This document shows positions 11,290 through 23,600 of a stretch of 64,000 bases of DNA, piece after piece. The number at the start of each line of letters is the position of its first letter. The first letter of the stretch is position 1. Source of the DNA: Apostichopus japonicus (lineage: Eukaryota > Echinodermata > Holothuroidea > Aspidochirotida > Stichopodidae). The position numbers and the translations under genes were made by a program. The notes under the pieces are model-generated. The model saw only the letters and a program-made list of their open reading frames with translations. It was not told the origin of the DNA and did not search any database. The stretch spans positions 17,947,810 to 18,011,809 of the forward strand of contig NC_092575.1 in NCBI RefSeq assembly GCF_037975245.1, given 5' to 3'.

Positions 11290-11930
11290 GTTACCTTAAT
11301 GTGTAATTTGGCCTAAGTGTGAGGTAATAACACCCACCCAGCTTTCCCATTCCTACATACAGTGTAATAATATTGCACTCTGCCATATATGTAATGTGGT
11401 GTAAACTGGATAACTTTCCTACATAGAGTAGCACTGCCCTGAACCTGGTACTTCCCAATCACTAGGCATTTCCTGTTCTCTTCAAGAATTTACCGCTAAT
11501 ATGGCTGCTAGTTCTTTAGATTTTTCATACGTGTGTATGTCGTCATTCTATTTTGAGTTTTCAGTTCTATTACTTCTGTATCTCTGGTTCAATAGATTGC
11601 ATTATCGCTCATCAAGTTGGAAGGATTGTACCTCTAAAATTTACAGGTTTGAAATATTTGTTTTGTTTTCAAAAAGGGATATAATTGAAAGTTGATTCCA
11701 ATTGTCCAAAAGGCATGCCACCTTTGGTCAAATATTGCAAAAACAGCTACCAGTCCCTTTCAAGCATTGTGCAGAATCTTAATTGGTAGTTTTAAGCACC
11801 TTATTTGTTCCTTTTAATGGTGGAGTGTGAATTTAACTAGTACAGTGTGAAAAATGTCATATAAAATACACAGGTTTTGAAGTACCAATTTATGCATCTT
11901 TTTAATACAAAAGTCTCCATTACAAAATGG
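11287..11930. other. No gene seen, LIM kinase intron
   Basis: AT-rich intron sequence between the LINE tail and the LIM1 exon. Confidence 0.6.
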
Positions 11931-11936
11931 TTTTAC

Positions 11937-12036
11937 CTAAAGCAATCAGTGTGCCAGAAAACATCCACAGCCTGGACATGATCTTCCTCCATGATTTCTC
12001 TACCACAGCTGTTGCAAATGTGGAAGACTGGTTTTC
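11937..12036 (-). CDS. LIMK: LIM kinase, internal exon: first half of LIM1
   Basis: The minus strand has a classical acceptor (TTCTTATCTATTGACAG) before 12036 and a donor TTTAG|GTAAAA with the intron from 11936. The 100-nt exon begins with two bases of a split codon and ends with two bases (AG) that join G of the next exon to make Arg. It encodes KPVFHICNSCGREIMEEDH and then VQAVDVFWHTDCF. These are the first four LIM1 zinc ligands (CX2C and HX2C, with 17 residues between). In LIM kinase the corresponding CASC...WHADCF segment lies near the N-terminus. Phase and domain agree exactly with the exon at 1288-1423, about 10.5 kb downstream on the minus strand. No convincing upstream exon was found; a phase-compatible donor at 13997 is weak. 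Confidence 0.87.
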
Positions 12037-12173
12037 CTGTCAATAGATAAGAAAAAAAATTCAAAGTTATAATCAAAAGAAATTTCTTTTCATATGATTT
12101 AAATTATTTAAATCATAATTTGCTGTGTATATGGAACTAATGAACGAACAAATGAACCAAAGAATATATGGAC

Positions 12174-12261
12174 ATGTGTAAAAGTTACTGTTACTTGTCA
12201 TTTAGCCTTTGAAGAAGATCCTGCTAGGATCGAAACGTCAGGCCCTCTTACTTTTACACAT
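12174..12261 (+). mobile_element. Penelope-like element fragment with hammerhead-like core
   Basis: A perfect 12-bp inverted repeat (12174-12185 with 12250-12261) encloses TTGAAGA, a hairpin GATCCT-GCT-AGGATC (12217-12231) and GAAACGTC. This order resembles the CUGANGA / stem II / GAAA core of hammerhead ribozymes that Penelope-like elements carry in their terminal repeats. The first core base is T instead of C and an extra A sits before stem II, so activity is doubtful. No reverse transcriptase frame is nearby. Confidence 0.45.
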
Positions 12262-14655
12262 TCTCTTCACAGGCTCTCTAGTGGATAAGCAGTTTGCTAA
12301 CAGTCTTATTTTAATTTTATTATATGGACAGACGGAGCCTAGGAATAGACGAATATAATAATTTATCTGGTAAAATATTGCAAAGAAATAAACTGTGCAA
12401 AATGGACTACTTAGTAATCAAATGGAAATATTTACAGTATGTGTAGCATTTGTAAAAACAAAAAGCATAACTGTAGCATTCTTAGTATCTTATGGAAGAT
12501 AAAATTTATAAACCCTCAAAACTGCTGTACAAAATGTGATCAGTGAAAATGTTCCACATGTATGTATTCCGCAGAAACTTGTCAGCATAAACAACTACTA
12601 ATACATTGAACTAAAAACACAATCTTAAAACAACTTAAATCTTTCTCTCCACACTATCCTAGTCCTACAGATTAAATGTACATATGAAATACTAAATAAT
12701 ATACTCAATATACTTCATAAATATTTAATCCTGAATATAAATAAACTCATATTGCATTTAAGTGTTTTCGCAGTAACTTTTGGGAGTGGCAAACAGCATA
12801 TATTGTGATTAATGTCGTGAACACTCCTACCGTAGAGTCTAGACATTAATACACATTAACCTAAAATTAAGCAACAAAGCAGGAATGATTTTGTTGTTGT
12901 TGAGATTTTGGCGTTTCTGATCAATCCAGACAACTAAGTATCCTGTCAGACCAACTTTCTCTTTTGAGGTTTCCTGTGAACAAGACCCAGCTGATCCCGA
13001 ATAGCAAATAGTCTGTCAAACATTCATATGTTGCATTGATATTTCATCAACTAAACTGGCTGTTTATTATGTAAACAACTGCAACTATTTCAACTTACTG
13101 TAACATGCTGTCCCTTATAACAATACATTTAAACCCCCTTAATCAGGGCCCCAAAATGGCAGGGGATGAGAGGGGGAACCTGGCCCAATGATGTCAGGTT
13201 CTGCTCAAGAAAGGGAGGCAATTTCAGCTCCATTGAATATTAGTCTGTCTCTTGCAATTACCCCCTGCCCTCCTAAATGATGTAGTGTTTGAAACTTTTG
13301 TGACCATTTTAACATACTGTACCTATGTACCTAGCCAGTATTGTTGCACTTTGTAGACCCTTTCATGCACAACCCTTATTCCTACTATGCATTAACAATT
13401 TAACAATAACATGAAAAGTGCATTCACAATTGCTACTCATTTTCAATGGCTAATTAATACAATTACCAACACTTCCTGTAATCACTCTATAATTAATGAA
13501 GCCTTCAGTCATAAAGCAGCTGTGAAGTACAGTAATTAATTCTATCTAGGGTTGTTTGCTGTAAACTGTCTAGGGCATACTGAAGACAAAAAAAGTAACA
13601 AACTTAACCTAACTATCCCCAGTTCTGTATGGGATCAAAAGTTAAAGACATAATCATATATACATATATTTTGTTTTGCAGGGGGGGGGAGGAGTGTGGA
13701 GGGGCAGTTCAAGGTACTATAAGGTCATATGTGTTGAAAAGGAACTTCATAATTATGCTCCAAGCTCCTCCTCCGTCCCACCCCCCTCCTCCTCCTCTTC
13801 CCAACCCTCTTGGTCATCTCTAATATTACTTAAAAAAACACACATAGATTGTAAACTACACATGAGAGATCAGTGACAAACAATACTGCTAAGTGCTAAG
13901 TTGCCAAAAAAACCCAAAAAAACTGTAGAGTAATACAGTAAGTTTTTAATAATATTGTTTTGTTTCTCACAATAAAAAGTGTTAAGAACATCTCACCTCT
14001 CAAGTATGTTTTTCTTTGCCTTGTGATCTGTTCCTTACTTGATACTCGAAAGAATTAGAATATTTTAACTCCTTTTCTGATAATACTGTCCCAGATCAAT
14101 CCTTGAAGGAAACTACTTAGGAACTAATCGACAGAATTAAACAGTTGAATTTCAAAAGATGCTTCCTAGGGCAATTTACAGAGAATCAACAACTTGTGAA
14201 AATAAATACAGAATCCAAAGTAAATGTTTGATGCCAGTTTGAGTATTTGCATAATTGCATAAACATGTTGACAATCCTACCCAATTTGGGCCTATAGAAA
14301 GTTAAGCTGACCCTTCCCCACCCTGGACTCTGTGTTTGATCAGGGCTTTGAGAGAGGTCCAAAGTCCTGTTAAATAGGATGATTCATTGTAGATTCAAAG
14401 CCAATGAACAGAACTTTGATATAATTAGCTCCCTGGATTAACTTTACAGGGAATCAACACCTGTACAGTATAATAGCTAATTCTGTTTTTTCCACAAAGG
14501 GATAAAGGATAAAAATAACAACCAAGAAAACGATATGTATACTTGGTAAGGACTTAACCAAGAAAAAAACAAAGTAACCCTTCTAAAGAGATTATGGCAT
14601 TACATCATCAAGTGTTAATCTTAACTGTTTATAATACCCTGACCCGACCTACAAG
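12262..14655. other. No gene seen; low-complexity tracts
   Basis: AT-rich sequence. G-rich (13680-13710) and CT-rich (13762-13805) tracts occur close together. Overlapping frames across them are composition artefacts. The 5' exons of LIM kinase could lie here but were not identified. Confidence 0.55.
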
Positions 14656-15020
14656 ATATTTTATTTATTATTATTTTAGGTCTACAGTCTTGTTCAGGGC
14701 CATCTTGTCACACCTACACACCAACATGTGCGCAATTCAGTCAATCTCTCCTTGGGCACCACAGTGCACTTCAACCACGTGTTCCCCGGGGGACTTCCCA
14801 TAGGGTGCAGCCACAAACCAGCGCACCCAACTATATTTACAAGTTACCTCACAAGTCCCCATTTATACACCTGGGTGAAGAGAAGCAATGGAGATAAAGT
14901 GCCTTGCCCAAGGACACAACACAATGACAATGATCTGACCAGGACTCGAACCTGTAATCCTTAGATCACAAGTCCACTGCCTAACTTAAGAGCACTTGAC
15001 CAATGACCACAATGCCCTCT
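14656..15020 (-). mobile_element. tRNA-derived SINE with A-rich tail
   Basis: On the minus strand a tRNA-like head contains a D-arm half (TGGTCATTGGTCAAGTGCTC, 15009-14990 region) and a perfect B box GGTTCGAGTCC (14952-14942). A body follows with GTCCTTGGGCAAGGCACTTT and CACCCAGGTGTATAAATGGG. These body motifs recur in SINEs of several marine invertebrates; a MetaSINE-type family is possible but I cannot confirm the name. The element ends in AAAATAATAATAAATAAAAT at 14678-14659. The total is about 365 bp, so it looks close to full length. Confidence 0.8.
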
Positions 15021-17054
15021 CAACACAAATTTATAAGAATTAAAGTTCACGCAGATTTAAATCCCTTTTAAAGACATTCCATTGCCTTTATAACACTTGA
15101 GGCTTTCTCAACGTAACACATGGTTTCTCAAGATTACTTACGCAAATTTTAAAATATTACAAATCCATATACAAATAAATAAAACTTAGCATTGTTTCAA
15201 TTTTCTAAAGGACTGCACATGCTAACATTAAAAGTCTGGAGACGGGTAAGAGACAGGTAAGAGAGGCAAAAAGATACATGTACCAATTTTTGTCCCATTT
15301 GAAGCACAATTCTGTACTTTGCAAGATTTGTTGCCTTTATGCTATCTGCTTTTAGAAAAACAGATTTGCACAAACTGCCATTTCTAGGTACTGTAAATGT
15401 TAAGTAAATTCCAGAGTGTACAAAAAACATCTCAATTATGAATAAAGAAGAAACATCTTCCTGTTGAGAAAATTGCACTGACAAGGTGTGACATTTATGT
15501 TATGTGCATCAAATAACCTTTGACCTCAATAAAATGTTAAAATTTAGTCCTGCCTCCTCATTTGAGACAGACCTACAAAAAGTATGACACAGACATCAAT
15601 GGTTTAGTTTCTTTACTGAGATGCCATCTTCATTAATATTCACGACAGTTATGTTGATATTTGACCTCTGATGACCTCAAAATAGTACAAAAAAACTTTC
15701 AACTATATACAAAATATAACAGACTTTTGTTTAAACTAATAAGTTTGCTTTACTTTTATTCTGTAGTATAAAAAATACAAAAAACTCTTGTTTAATACAC
15801 ATGTTTGAGATTCCACACTCCGTCTAGTTTCTTTAATTTGGTTAGAATTTGCAATTTTTGGGTCTGCTACCAATTGAATTAGTCTGTTCAGCTTGTCAAT
15901 ATAACTCAGAAGGAGGTCAGTGTTATATGTGATTGATGATGATGGTGATACATCATCACAATAGCAAATTAGAAATGGACAGATTCCAATATTGTGCAAT
16001 ATTTACATAAAATTCTGATAGTCCTAATGGAGAATACCCGACGAGGACAGCTATATACTTCTACTGCCGGCAAGCACAGTTGGTAGTCACCACCTGATTT
16101 CATTACCTACAGTACACATGTGGACTAAAGTGTGTGCACAGTGTCATTCCAAGGCTAACAAAGGTGATGAGCACTAAAACGAAGCGCACGACTGAATCAT
16201 GTCAAATATTAGTCACCCCCCTTCCTCTTCCAACATAACTGACAAATTAAATTGCCTCAAGCCCATAACTGAACCACTCTCGAAAATTACATGACAGCAT
16301 CTTCTGGGGTCTAATATTAGATACTGGAAGAAGAATAACATGAAAAGATAAGTACATTTTATAAGTGGTCTCTAGATCTATCAACTGTTCAAACTTTCCC
16401 AGTGTGAGATGAATCCATTGATGAAACAAGTGAATAGAGAATGAATACAGATTACAGAATACAAAATAGTGCTATATTATTGACACTGTCATGCTGTACA
16501 AATGAAATGATGCAACAACACAAATACAATGCTCTTAAATTTCAGCGGTAGAAGTTGGCACAGCTGTTCCACAACATGGCTACGCACTTTTTTGTAAGTT
16601 TTTTTTTTTTTTCGGCAAAGTGAAAACCTCATCCTGATATTATATATTTTCTTAAATATGTAAATAATAAAGAAAAAAGTGGCAAAACGTTGGTCATAGT
16701 ACCAGAGTACGGTGTAAACCAGAAGATATGCACAATATGAGATGACAAGACGTGACAGTGAGGTGTAACTTATGGGGTACTACAAGGTTTCAACAGGGAG
16801 GGTGCTGTGATGCTGTCATATATCAGTCCTAATATGGATAATCTGCAATGTTTAACAATCTCTGAATGAAAGTAATATGATTACAAGAAAGTGCTCAAAG
16901 GGTTGACTATGGTTTCATTTGTACAGTTTCCCAAACAGAAAAAAAAAACAAATAAATAAATCCTTTAAATTTAGACACAAGTTAATGTGCTGAAAATGTT
17001 CAGTTAACTTGACTTCAAACTTTGTTTACATATATACTACTAATAGTGGTCAAC
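15021..17054. other. No gene seen; possible 3' UTR or intergenic
   Basis: AT-rich. If the minus-strand exon at 17055-17197 is real, its 3' UTR lies in the right part. Minus-strand frames at 15197-15484 and 15736-15999 have no recognisable protein character. Confidence 0.5.
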
Positions 17055-17197
17055 TCATGGTACCGAGCTACGATCAGTAGTCAAAGACTGCCGCTTGTCA
17101 ACTTTCGTGGAGCTAGACAGAAGCGGTATGACCTCTCCCTCTGCTGTGAAGTGGGAAATGTTTGACGGGGAAATCCCAACTACCTCTTCACTCAGCA
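17055..17197 (-). CDS. Candidate terminal coding exon
   Basis: On the minus strand an acceptor (TTGTATAACAG before 17197) opens a frame ending in TGA at 17057-17055. It encodes LSEEVVGISPSNISHFTAEG, then EVIPLLSSSTKVDK and RQSLTTDRSSVP. The patch has more GC and CpG than its flanks and a Ser/Thr-rich C-terminal tail character. The acceptor lies within a 25-bp tandem duplication (17191-17240), which places two near-identical acceptors 25 bases apart. Since 25 is not a multiple of three, only one can keep the frame. Product unknown. Confidence 0.35.
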
Positions 17198-17240
17198 CTG
17201 TTATACAACAGGTCGCTCAGCACTGTTATACAACAGGTTG
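17191..17240. repeat. 25-bp tandem duplication
   Basis: CTCAGCACTGTTATACAACA plus GGT occurs at 17191-17213 and again at 17216-17238, a two-copy direct repeat with a 25-bp period. Confidence 0.9.
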
Positions 17241-18481
17241 TTGACAAATTGGTTTGGATACATTACAGATTTGTCTTTAAGTAATTTAAGCCCTTGTGAA
17301 CAATGCTAAAGAGTAAATACTGTGTTTCGTTACAGATATGTTGTAACAGTATCGTCAGTCACTAGTAGCAGTTCCCTAAAACCAGACAGCATTGGCAGAT
17401 TAGGAAGGAAATGAGAGATGACCCAGAGTAGAGATCATTGGATGCAGTTAAATACGGTGGGCACTAAATACAGTAGATAGGAAACCATACGGTACAGAAG
17501 TACTCAGACTTCAATCGAGGATCGGAAAAGCTAAAAATAGAGAAGCAAGGGCTTTATATATTTATGATACATATACAACCAAATTCTAAATTTTATACAT
17601 TTGCAACATAATTAACTAACTAGCTCCATAAAACCTTACAAAGAATTAATACAATTGATATTTAAGTTCTAGTAGTTTTTCTCTCTCACCAATAGCAATG
17701 CAATTTTATGCTGGTTACTATATTAGCTTAGTCACCTAATCAATTTATAATAAGCACGGTCAGGGCTAAGTCCATGATTTCAATTAACAGATTAACAATT
17801 TATAGGCTCCATAAGGGTAAGTGTTGTTGAACGTTTTATAGTTACTAAATTAACACTTAGTGCTAGAAATAGTTAGTATGATTGCTTAATATTTGAGCTC
17901 AATGCTTACTGTGCTAAATAGTATTGCATAGAATCCTAGACAGTATTACATTTCAGTGAGGATTTTGCAGAATTCTCCAAGCTGCTACTTGGCTGAGTAT
18001 TCTCTACATTAGAAACCAACTTTTAATGATTACAATCTCTACCTTTGCTAAGTACTGTATGTAAAGGTCATCAGTTATATACTGTATTTGACCCAGAATT
18101 TTACCTTGCTAAAAATATCTAGATATCTTCCACGGTAATTTCGTAGCGGCTCAAATCCTTTAAAATCATTATAGGCTAATAACTTTGACAATGGGAGTTA
18201 TACTTTAAAAATTGCTGAAATCTGCACATGGGTGAACATTATTTGACTTGGATGTGTACAGTATGAGTGGCAACTCTGTTGAACTTTTAGAAAAGTCTAC
18301 AAGGTTTAATTTCAATATTATTATGATACAGATTTGTAAATTATGACAAAACTTATTTTAAGCTGTACACAGAGCAAAATATAAAATAATTTGGAAAAAG
18401 ACTGCATACAGTACAGACTACTGCCATGCATTCATACGACATCAAAATGCTTTAACGGGAAGGTTAACCTGTACATGTACA
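17241..18481. other. No gene seen
   Basis: AT-rich sequence without recognisable exons or repeats. Confidence 0.55.
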
Positions 18482-18489
18482 CTTACGAG

Positions 18490-18885
18490 CATAGGCGTAG
18501 GAGGCGGGGGGGGCTGCAGCCCCCCAACCAAATATTTATTAAAAAAAAAAATTGGGCAATATACTGAGAATTTTTCGGGCACATACTGAAAGAAATAAAA
18601 TTTTGCAATGTGTTTTTCAATGGTTAAACTTATATTATTATTTTCATTATTATTGTGCTGACTTCTCCAATAATTCTAACCAATATGGAAGGGTAATAAC
18701 ATGGCAAATGATTGTATGTTATTGGCATGCGATGTCATAACCAATGAATGCCTACAGTATATGATGTGCACATTAATATATTGAACGCGCGGAGCGAGCG
18801 AAAAATTTTGGTTATATTTTTCGGGTAAGTCTTTACAGCACCCCCCCCCCCGCCCCTTAAATCAAATTGGTCTCCTACGCCTATG
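18490..18885. mobile_element. hAT-like MITE, complete
   Basis: A 396-bp element bounded by perfect 14-bp inverted repeats CATAGGCGTAGGAG / CTCCTACGCCTATG. It is flanked by an exact 8-bp direct repeat CTTACGAG at 18482-18489 and 18886-18893. The 8-bp duplication and CA..TG ends with a GGCGTAG core are hAT hallmarks. Just inside the left end a self-complementary GGGGGGGCTGCAGCCCCCC block forms a strong hairpin. There is no transposase frame, so it depends on a helper. The interior is shared with the broken copy at 24561-24907. The matching duplication suggests a fairly young insertion. Confidence 0.92.
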
Positions 18886-18893
18886 CTTACGAG

Positions 18894-20245
18894 CCAAATA
18901 TTGTGTCATTTCCCCAAAACTTTCTTTTCTTGTCTAGGCTATAAGAGGGTTTTCTATTGTGGTGTAGAGTGAATTGCACAATCTATACAATCAATGAATC
19001 AAAAGCACATGAGCAATCTAAATAATTGGGGACAAATTTAATAATTTCTTAGTCAAAGGGAGATTGGAAACACTAAGTTGAGCTTACAGGTACAGTTATG
19101 GGTCCTGAGGCAAAGAAGCAAAACTAAAAAGGTGTGCCAGAAGGAGAAGTCTGAAGATTTCTCCACATTTAAAAAAAAAAAAAAAAATCCATTTTCCCCA
19201 TTCCCAACATTCTCCAATCCATTTGCACAAAGATACAAGATGTCATTAGTTAGGAACCATTTACCTGAAAGCACCACTTCAATGTTCAATTCTAATGGTC
19301 TTTGAACATTTAACTGAGAAATGTGATGACATGTTGCATCTTCCTTGATATAAATCACTGAGTCTCTGGACAAGCAATTACCTACATACAGTACAGTACA
19401 AATATGTAATGGTGGTAAAAATATCCTAAGCAGTGGTCATGGGAAGCTATTTACTAATTGTTGTCTGCCTCCTAGGTATTCATTCTATTTTACACCAGAT
19501 TTAACATGGATAGGGTCTCAAATATGCTACTGTACTGTAAGGCTTCCTGATCCTTGGGTCTCTAAAATAAAACTAAACTAAACTAAAGAACCTGGCTATT
19601 GTCTATATAAACTACAGTAAGTCCTAAAGTTAGGCACAGTGTACAGTACAACTAACTGACTTTAGTCTTTTGTGCATTAACAGAATTAATTATAAAAGGA
19701 ATATCACTGTCTTATATCAGTTGAATGCCCTTCGGAAAGCAATTCAAGCATTTTAAATGTAGTGTGAGATTATTCTCACCACATGTTTATTTTTTAATGC
19801 GATGCATTAAATTCACAAGTATAACCAGAGTTATTTTACACAAGAATCTCCATGACCAATGAAAAAATTATAAAGAAAAGGATTATTATTTTTTATGTAT
19901 TTATTTCAGTATAGTCTAAGGGCACCAAAGAGACTTGTGCTAACAGCATCCAAAAATGCAGTACTGGGGACCACAAAATTGAGAGCAAAAGGTGTAACCC
20001 TATAACTTTGTAAGGCTTAGCAAAGATGATATGAATGCATTAAATCTCACCCAAAACAATAACAATGAACAGGATACTTTTCTGTTTTAAATTTTCAATT
20101 CACTCATTCTCCAGTGAATTGTACGTAAAGTACATTGTCATATGTTCGTGTATTAACGTCATAATGATACCAAGAATGATTGAAGAGTGGGGGATGAGTT
20201 GGTTCAAAACTTATAACGGCATGCATAATCGGGCTTAAACCCATG
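18894..20245. other. No gene seen
   Basis: AT-rich; a poly-A run lies near 19170-19186 and a short (TAAAC)n run near 19568-19586. No exon was recognised. Confidence 0.55.
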
Positions 20246-20253
20246 TACAGAAG

Positions 20254-20618
20254 CAGTGGCGTAGGAAGGTACTTTTGAGTGGGGGGGCTGAAGACTGATG
20301 GCCGGCCTGGGGGAGGGGTCTAAGGAGGGGTGTCCCCCTCCCCTTTGGAATTTTTTTGCATTTCCAGGTGGCCTCAGATGCAATTTGGTGCAATATAGCA
20401 CACTTCAACACCCACTCCATTTTGTAAAGAATTTTGCATTTTCACCTGGCCTTAGATGCAATTTGGTGCTTCATATGAGATTTTTTTCTCATTTGGAAAT
20501 GAAAAAGGGGTTTTCTGACTTGCGGAGCGGGGGGGCGGAACGATACTTCCGCCCCCCATATTTTTCACTGGGGGGGCTGGCGCCCCTCAGCCCCCCCCCA
20601 CCGGTTCCTACGCCCTTG
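20254..20618. mobile_element. hAT-like MITE, complete, second family
   Basis: A 365-bp element with ends CAGTGGCGTAGGAA and TTCCTACGCCCTTG (14 bp, two mismatches), flanked by an exact 8-bp duplication TACAGAAG at 20246-20253 and 20619-20626. The interior holds G-rich and C-rich blocks near both ends and an internally repeated segment: CAATTTGGTGC follows CTCAGATG at 20372-20390 and TTAGATG at 20451-20470. No transposase is present. Frames through it are G/C-tract artefacts. Its termini resemble those of the 18490 element but the interior differs. Confidence 0.9.
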
Positions 20619-20626
20619 TACAGAAG

Positions 20627-23600
20627 CATACAGAGTCATAGGAGGGCTAACTACAGACTAGGCTTGCATATATATTGTAACGTTCATCACATAACTAAAT
20701 TAAGCACATAACAACTAACACTGTTGCTGTTAGTATAAAGGACCTAGCCTACAGGAGGTATAAAACGAAGCACTGAGGCCCTGTGCATTACTAAGCCTAA
20801 CCTGCGTGATCTGATTAAGTTTCGATCGGCATTGTCAAGGTTAAGTAAAAGTAATATTGAAACACAGCAAACCTGGATTTACTACAGCCTCCATTGGTAA
20901 GATATGGAATGAAAGGCAGTTGACGTATATAATGTAAATGACACTGGTGGAAAGAGGAGCGAATAAGCTTTTTCCTTTGATGGTAGGACAGGCTATCAGT
21001 ATCGTAACATTCCCAATATGCAGTGACCATCCCGGAATAATAATATCAATCACTCTGCAAATAAATCAAAGCAAAAAGACAAACCGAAGTTATAATGTCA
21101 GTGTAGATATGCATACAAACATACACTGCGAACTGAGTTAAGATCCTTCTAGTACTTCTGGTTCGATCGTTCACACAAATGGTATATGACCATGCATGAT
21201 GGTATATGATATATGATGAGCAGCGAACAGTGTTTTGGTTTTTCGACTTACTCAAATCGGTTTCTCATCGCTGATTTATGGAAAAGAATTTTAGGCTGAT
21301 GAGGTATGTATATAACACAGTGCATTTGCGTGAATGTAAACAATGTTATTTTAGCACTTATCGAAACTGTTATCGAATGATCATGATGATGGTTTGATTA
21401 ATGCCGACTGTTAAGAATCAAAAGGAAACAATTATGATGATTTTGTTTTCAGAAAAGTCACCCAAGAGAGAGGCCTGGCGTAGGATCGCCGCACGTAAAG
21501 TTACTTCGAATTCTTCTTAAACTGCCATCAAGTCACCTAGTGATTGAATAAACAAGACAAATCGATGCATTGACTGAAACTGGAATGATTCTACTGTATT
21601 TTGTGTTTTCCTAAAATAAGACAACGAAAGCAAGAACATTAGTGACAAAACAGGATATTCAGGTTGCTAACTGACAATTAATACTTTATAATCTTCGTCA
21701 CCACTATCGTGGAACAGTAGTTAAAGGAAATTTACTAGAAATGTTACTAGCCTGCAAAATTTGCTTAACATTACCACGAACATTTCCTTGAGTCAGTTTT
21801 CTTCTCTTTTTTTTTCTCCAATTTATTCCGAAATATTGACGAATGTTAATTCCATATTCAATTTTTGTCAGTGAATAAAAATGCTATGAAAAGGCTGTGT
21901 GAAGTCTCCAACATGAGTGGCCCTTGTTTGACTTTGACTTGCTAGCATATTTGAAGCCGACTGCACATAATCTATAATATATAACAACCATCTCAAATGT
22001 CTTTGTGCTTGATCTATTTTTCACAACTTTTCATGTGGTCTGTGACATTAATTAAAAAAAAACTGATCCTATGTTTAAAAAATATACCCTATCAAACGCG
22101 GCCTTGCAATTGAGCCATTGGTTCTCAATTCTTTTCAGTGTATTTTAAATTTGTTAGCGTTAGTGTGTTGTTGTTTGCATACGAGCAAACACGGTGTTGT
22201 AGGAATATAGGACGTGTGAAATGAACAATAAAACTCAAAGGATTCACTACTGAACCAATCACCCCTTGAACAAGAAAGAGGGGAAATAAATGACAGTGGA
22301 AGAGAAGAAAGAAACAATTAATGCACTTTCCCACCCACAAAAAAAGTAAAAAAAAGTATCGAAAAGGTTACAATTAAAAGTAAAACAAACTATGTAAATA
22401 CGGTACACAAGATCAGACGGAACAACAGTCAACAACTTTAAATTGATATTGATCTTCAAATTTTCTTTGGGAAGTCATGCCTCGGGTTTGATAAGATATC
22501 GATACATTTGGAAGGCATGATATTTTATGTATTTTGGACTGATGAAAATGGAGTACTCTAATGACAAAAAAAAACTTAAGATAAAGTTACATTCTTCTTT
22601 CTTGTAAGTCCAGACTTGTAAGTCCTAAGTCCAGACATTACGAAGAGTTACTGAACACTAATTCTGGTATATAAACGATGTCTAGTCGTCTGATTTTATA
22701 ATAGCTTTTCTCTATACAGTATACGGTATATAGTTGCTGATGGTGACGGGGTTATACACCTATACAGGAAATGTTAAGGGAGGTTTGCGTATAGCCATGA
22801 ATATCCTGTTATGTGGAATTTTCTCGTACATATTCTTATATATTCTCTTTTATATAGTTGACTAGTATTGGCTCCATATTTTATTTTCATATTTTATACT
22901 TTACTGAAACTTTATTATCAAAACTAGCCTTCTTTCTCTCACGCCTCCTGCCCCCTCCCATCATTTCCACTTATCACATGAGTATTACAAAATAACCTCA
23001 ACTTGGCAAAAAAAAATTTTTTTTTGTAAAAATGGATAGTGCTCAAATGAAAGATTGTGCTTTTTTTTAACACAAAATTGAGAAATTCCGACTACTATAA
23101 TTTGTACCGCATATACAAGTTTATTTACTGTAAGCTTCTTGGATTGTGACTTGTAGAAGGGGTGGGTTGGGGGTGGCCGAGTACCCTGATTTTATTATTG
23201 ATTTTATTAAATGAACTCCAGAACTTGTATACGTGGTTGCACCGTGCATGGGTTGGAGAACTCGAAACCGCGCACCCAGAAGGACTTCAGTTTCAGAGCA
23301 CCTGCTTGAAGGTAGCGGACATTAGGAGCAGAACTCCCTGGTACAACTGCCATATAGACTGTACACAAATCAAGCTTGGTGTTGGATTACGTATTGGTCA
23401 ATGACGTTCGTAGTGTTTAAATATTCATATTATGGGCGAGGTTAATAGGGATCCCAACGGAAAATATCTTGGAGAAAAACAAAGTTGAAAGTTGCAAATT
23501 TTTCGACTTTTATGCCACCATTTGAAGTAAGATTGAAATAGATAAGCTAGTTATGTATGTCGTTATGGCATAGTGGAGTCAGTGAGGTTGAGAAAAATCA

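Noticed and set aside
13676-13876. Overlapping ORFs at 13629-13876
   Set aside because: Produced by G-rich and CT-rich low-complexity tracts.
13998-14045. Possible upstream LIM kinase exon on the minus strand
   Set aside because: The donor (GAG|GTGAGA) and phase fit the LIM1 exon, but no proper acceptor or recognisable N-terminal peptide is present.
20204-20711. 137-codon plus ORF and minus ORFs
   Set aside because: They run through the G/C tracts and TIRs of the hAT-like MITE at 20254-20618.
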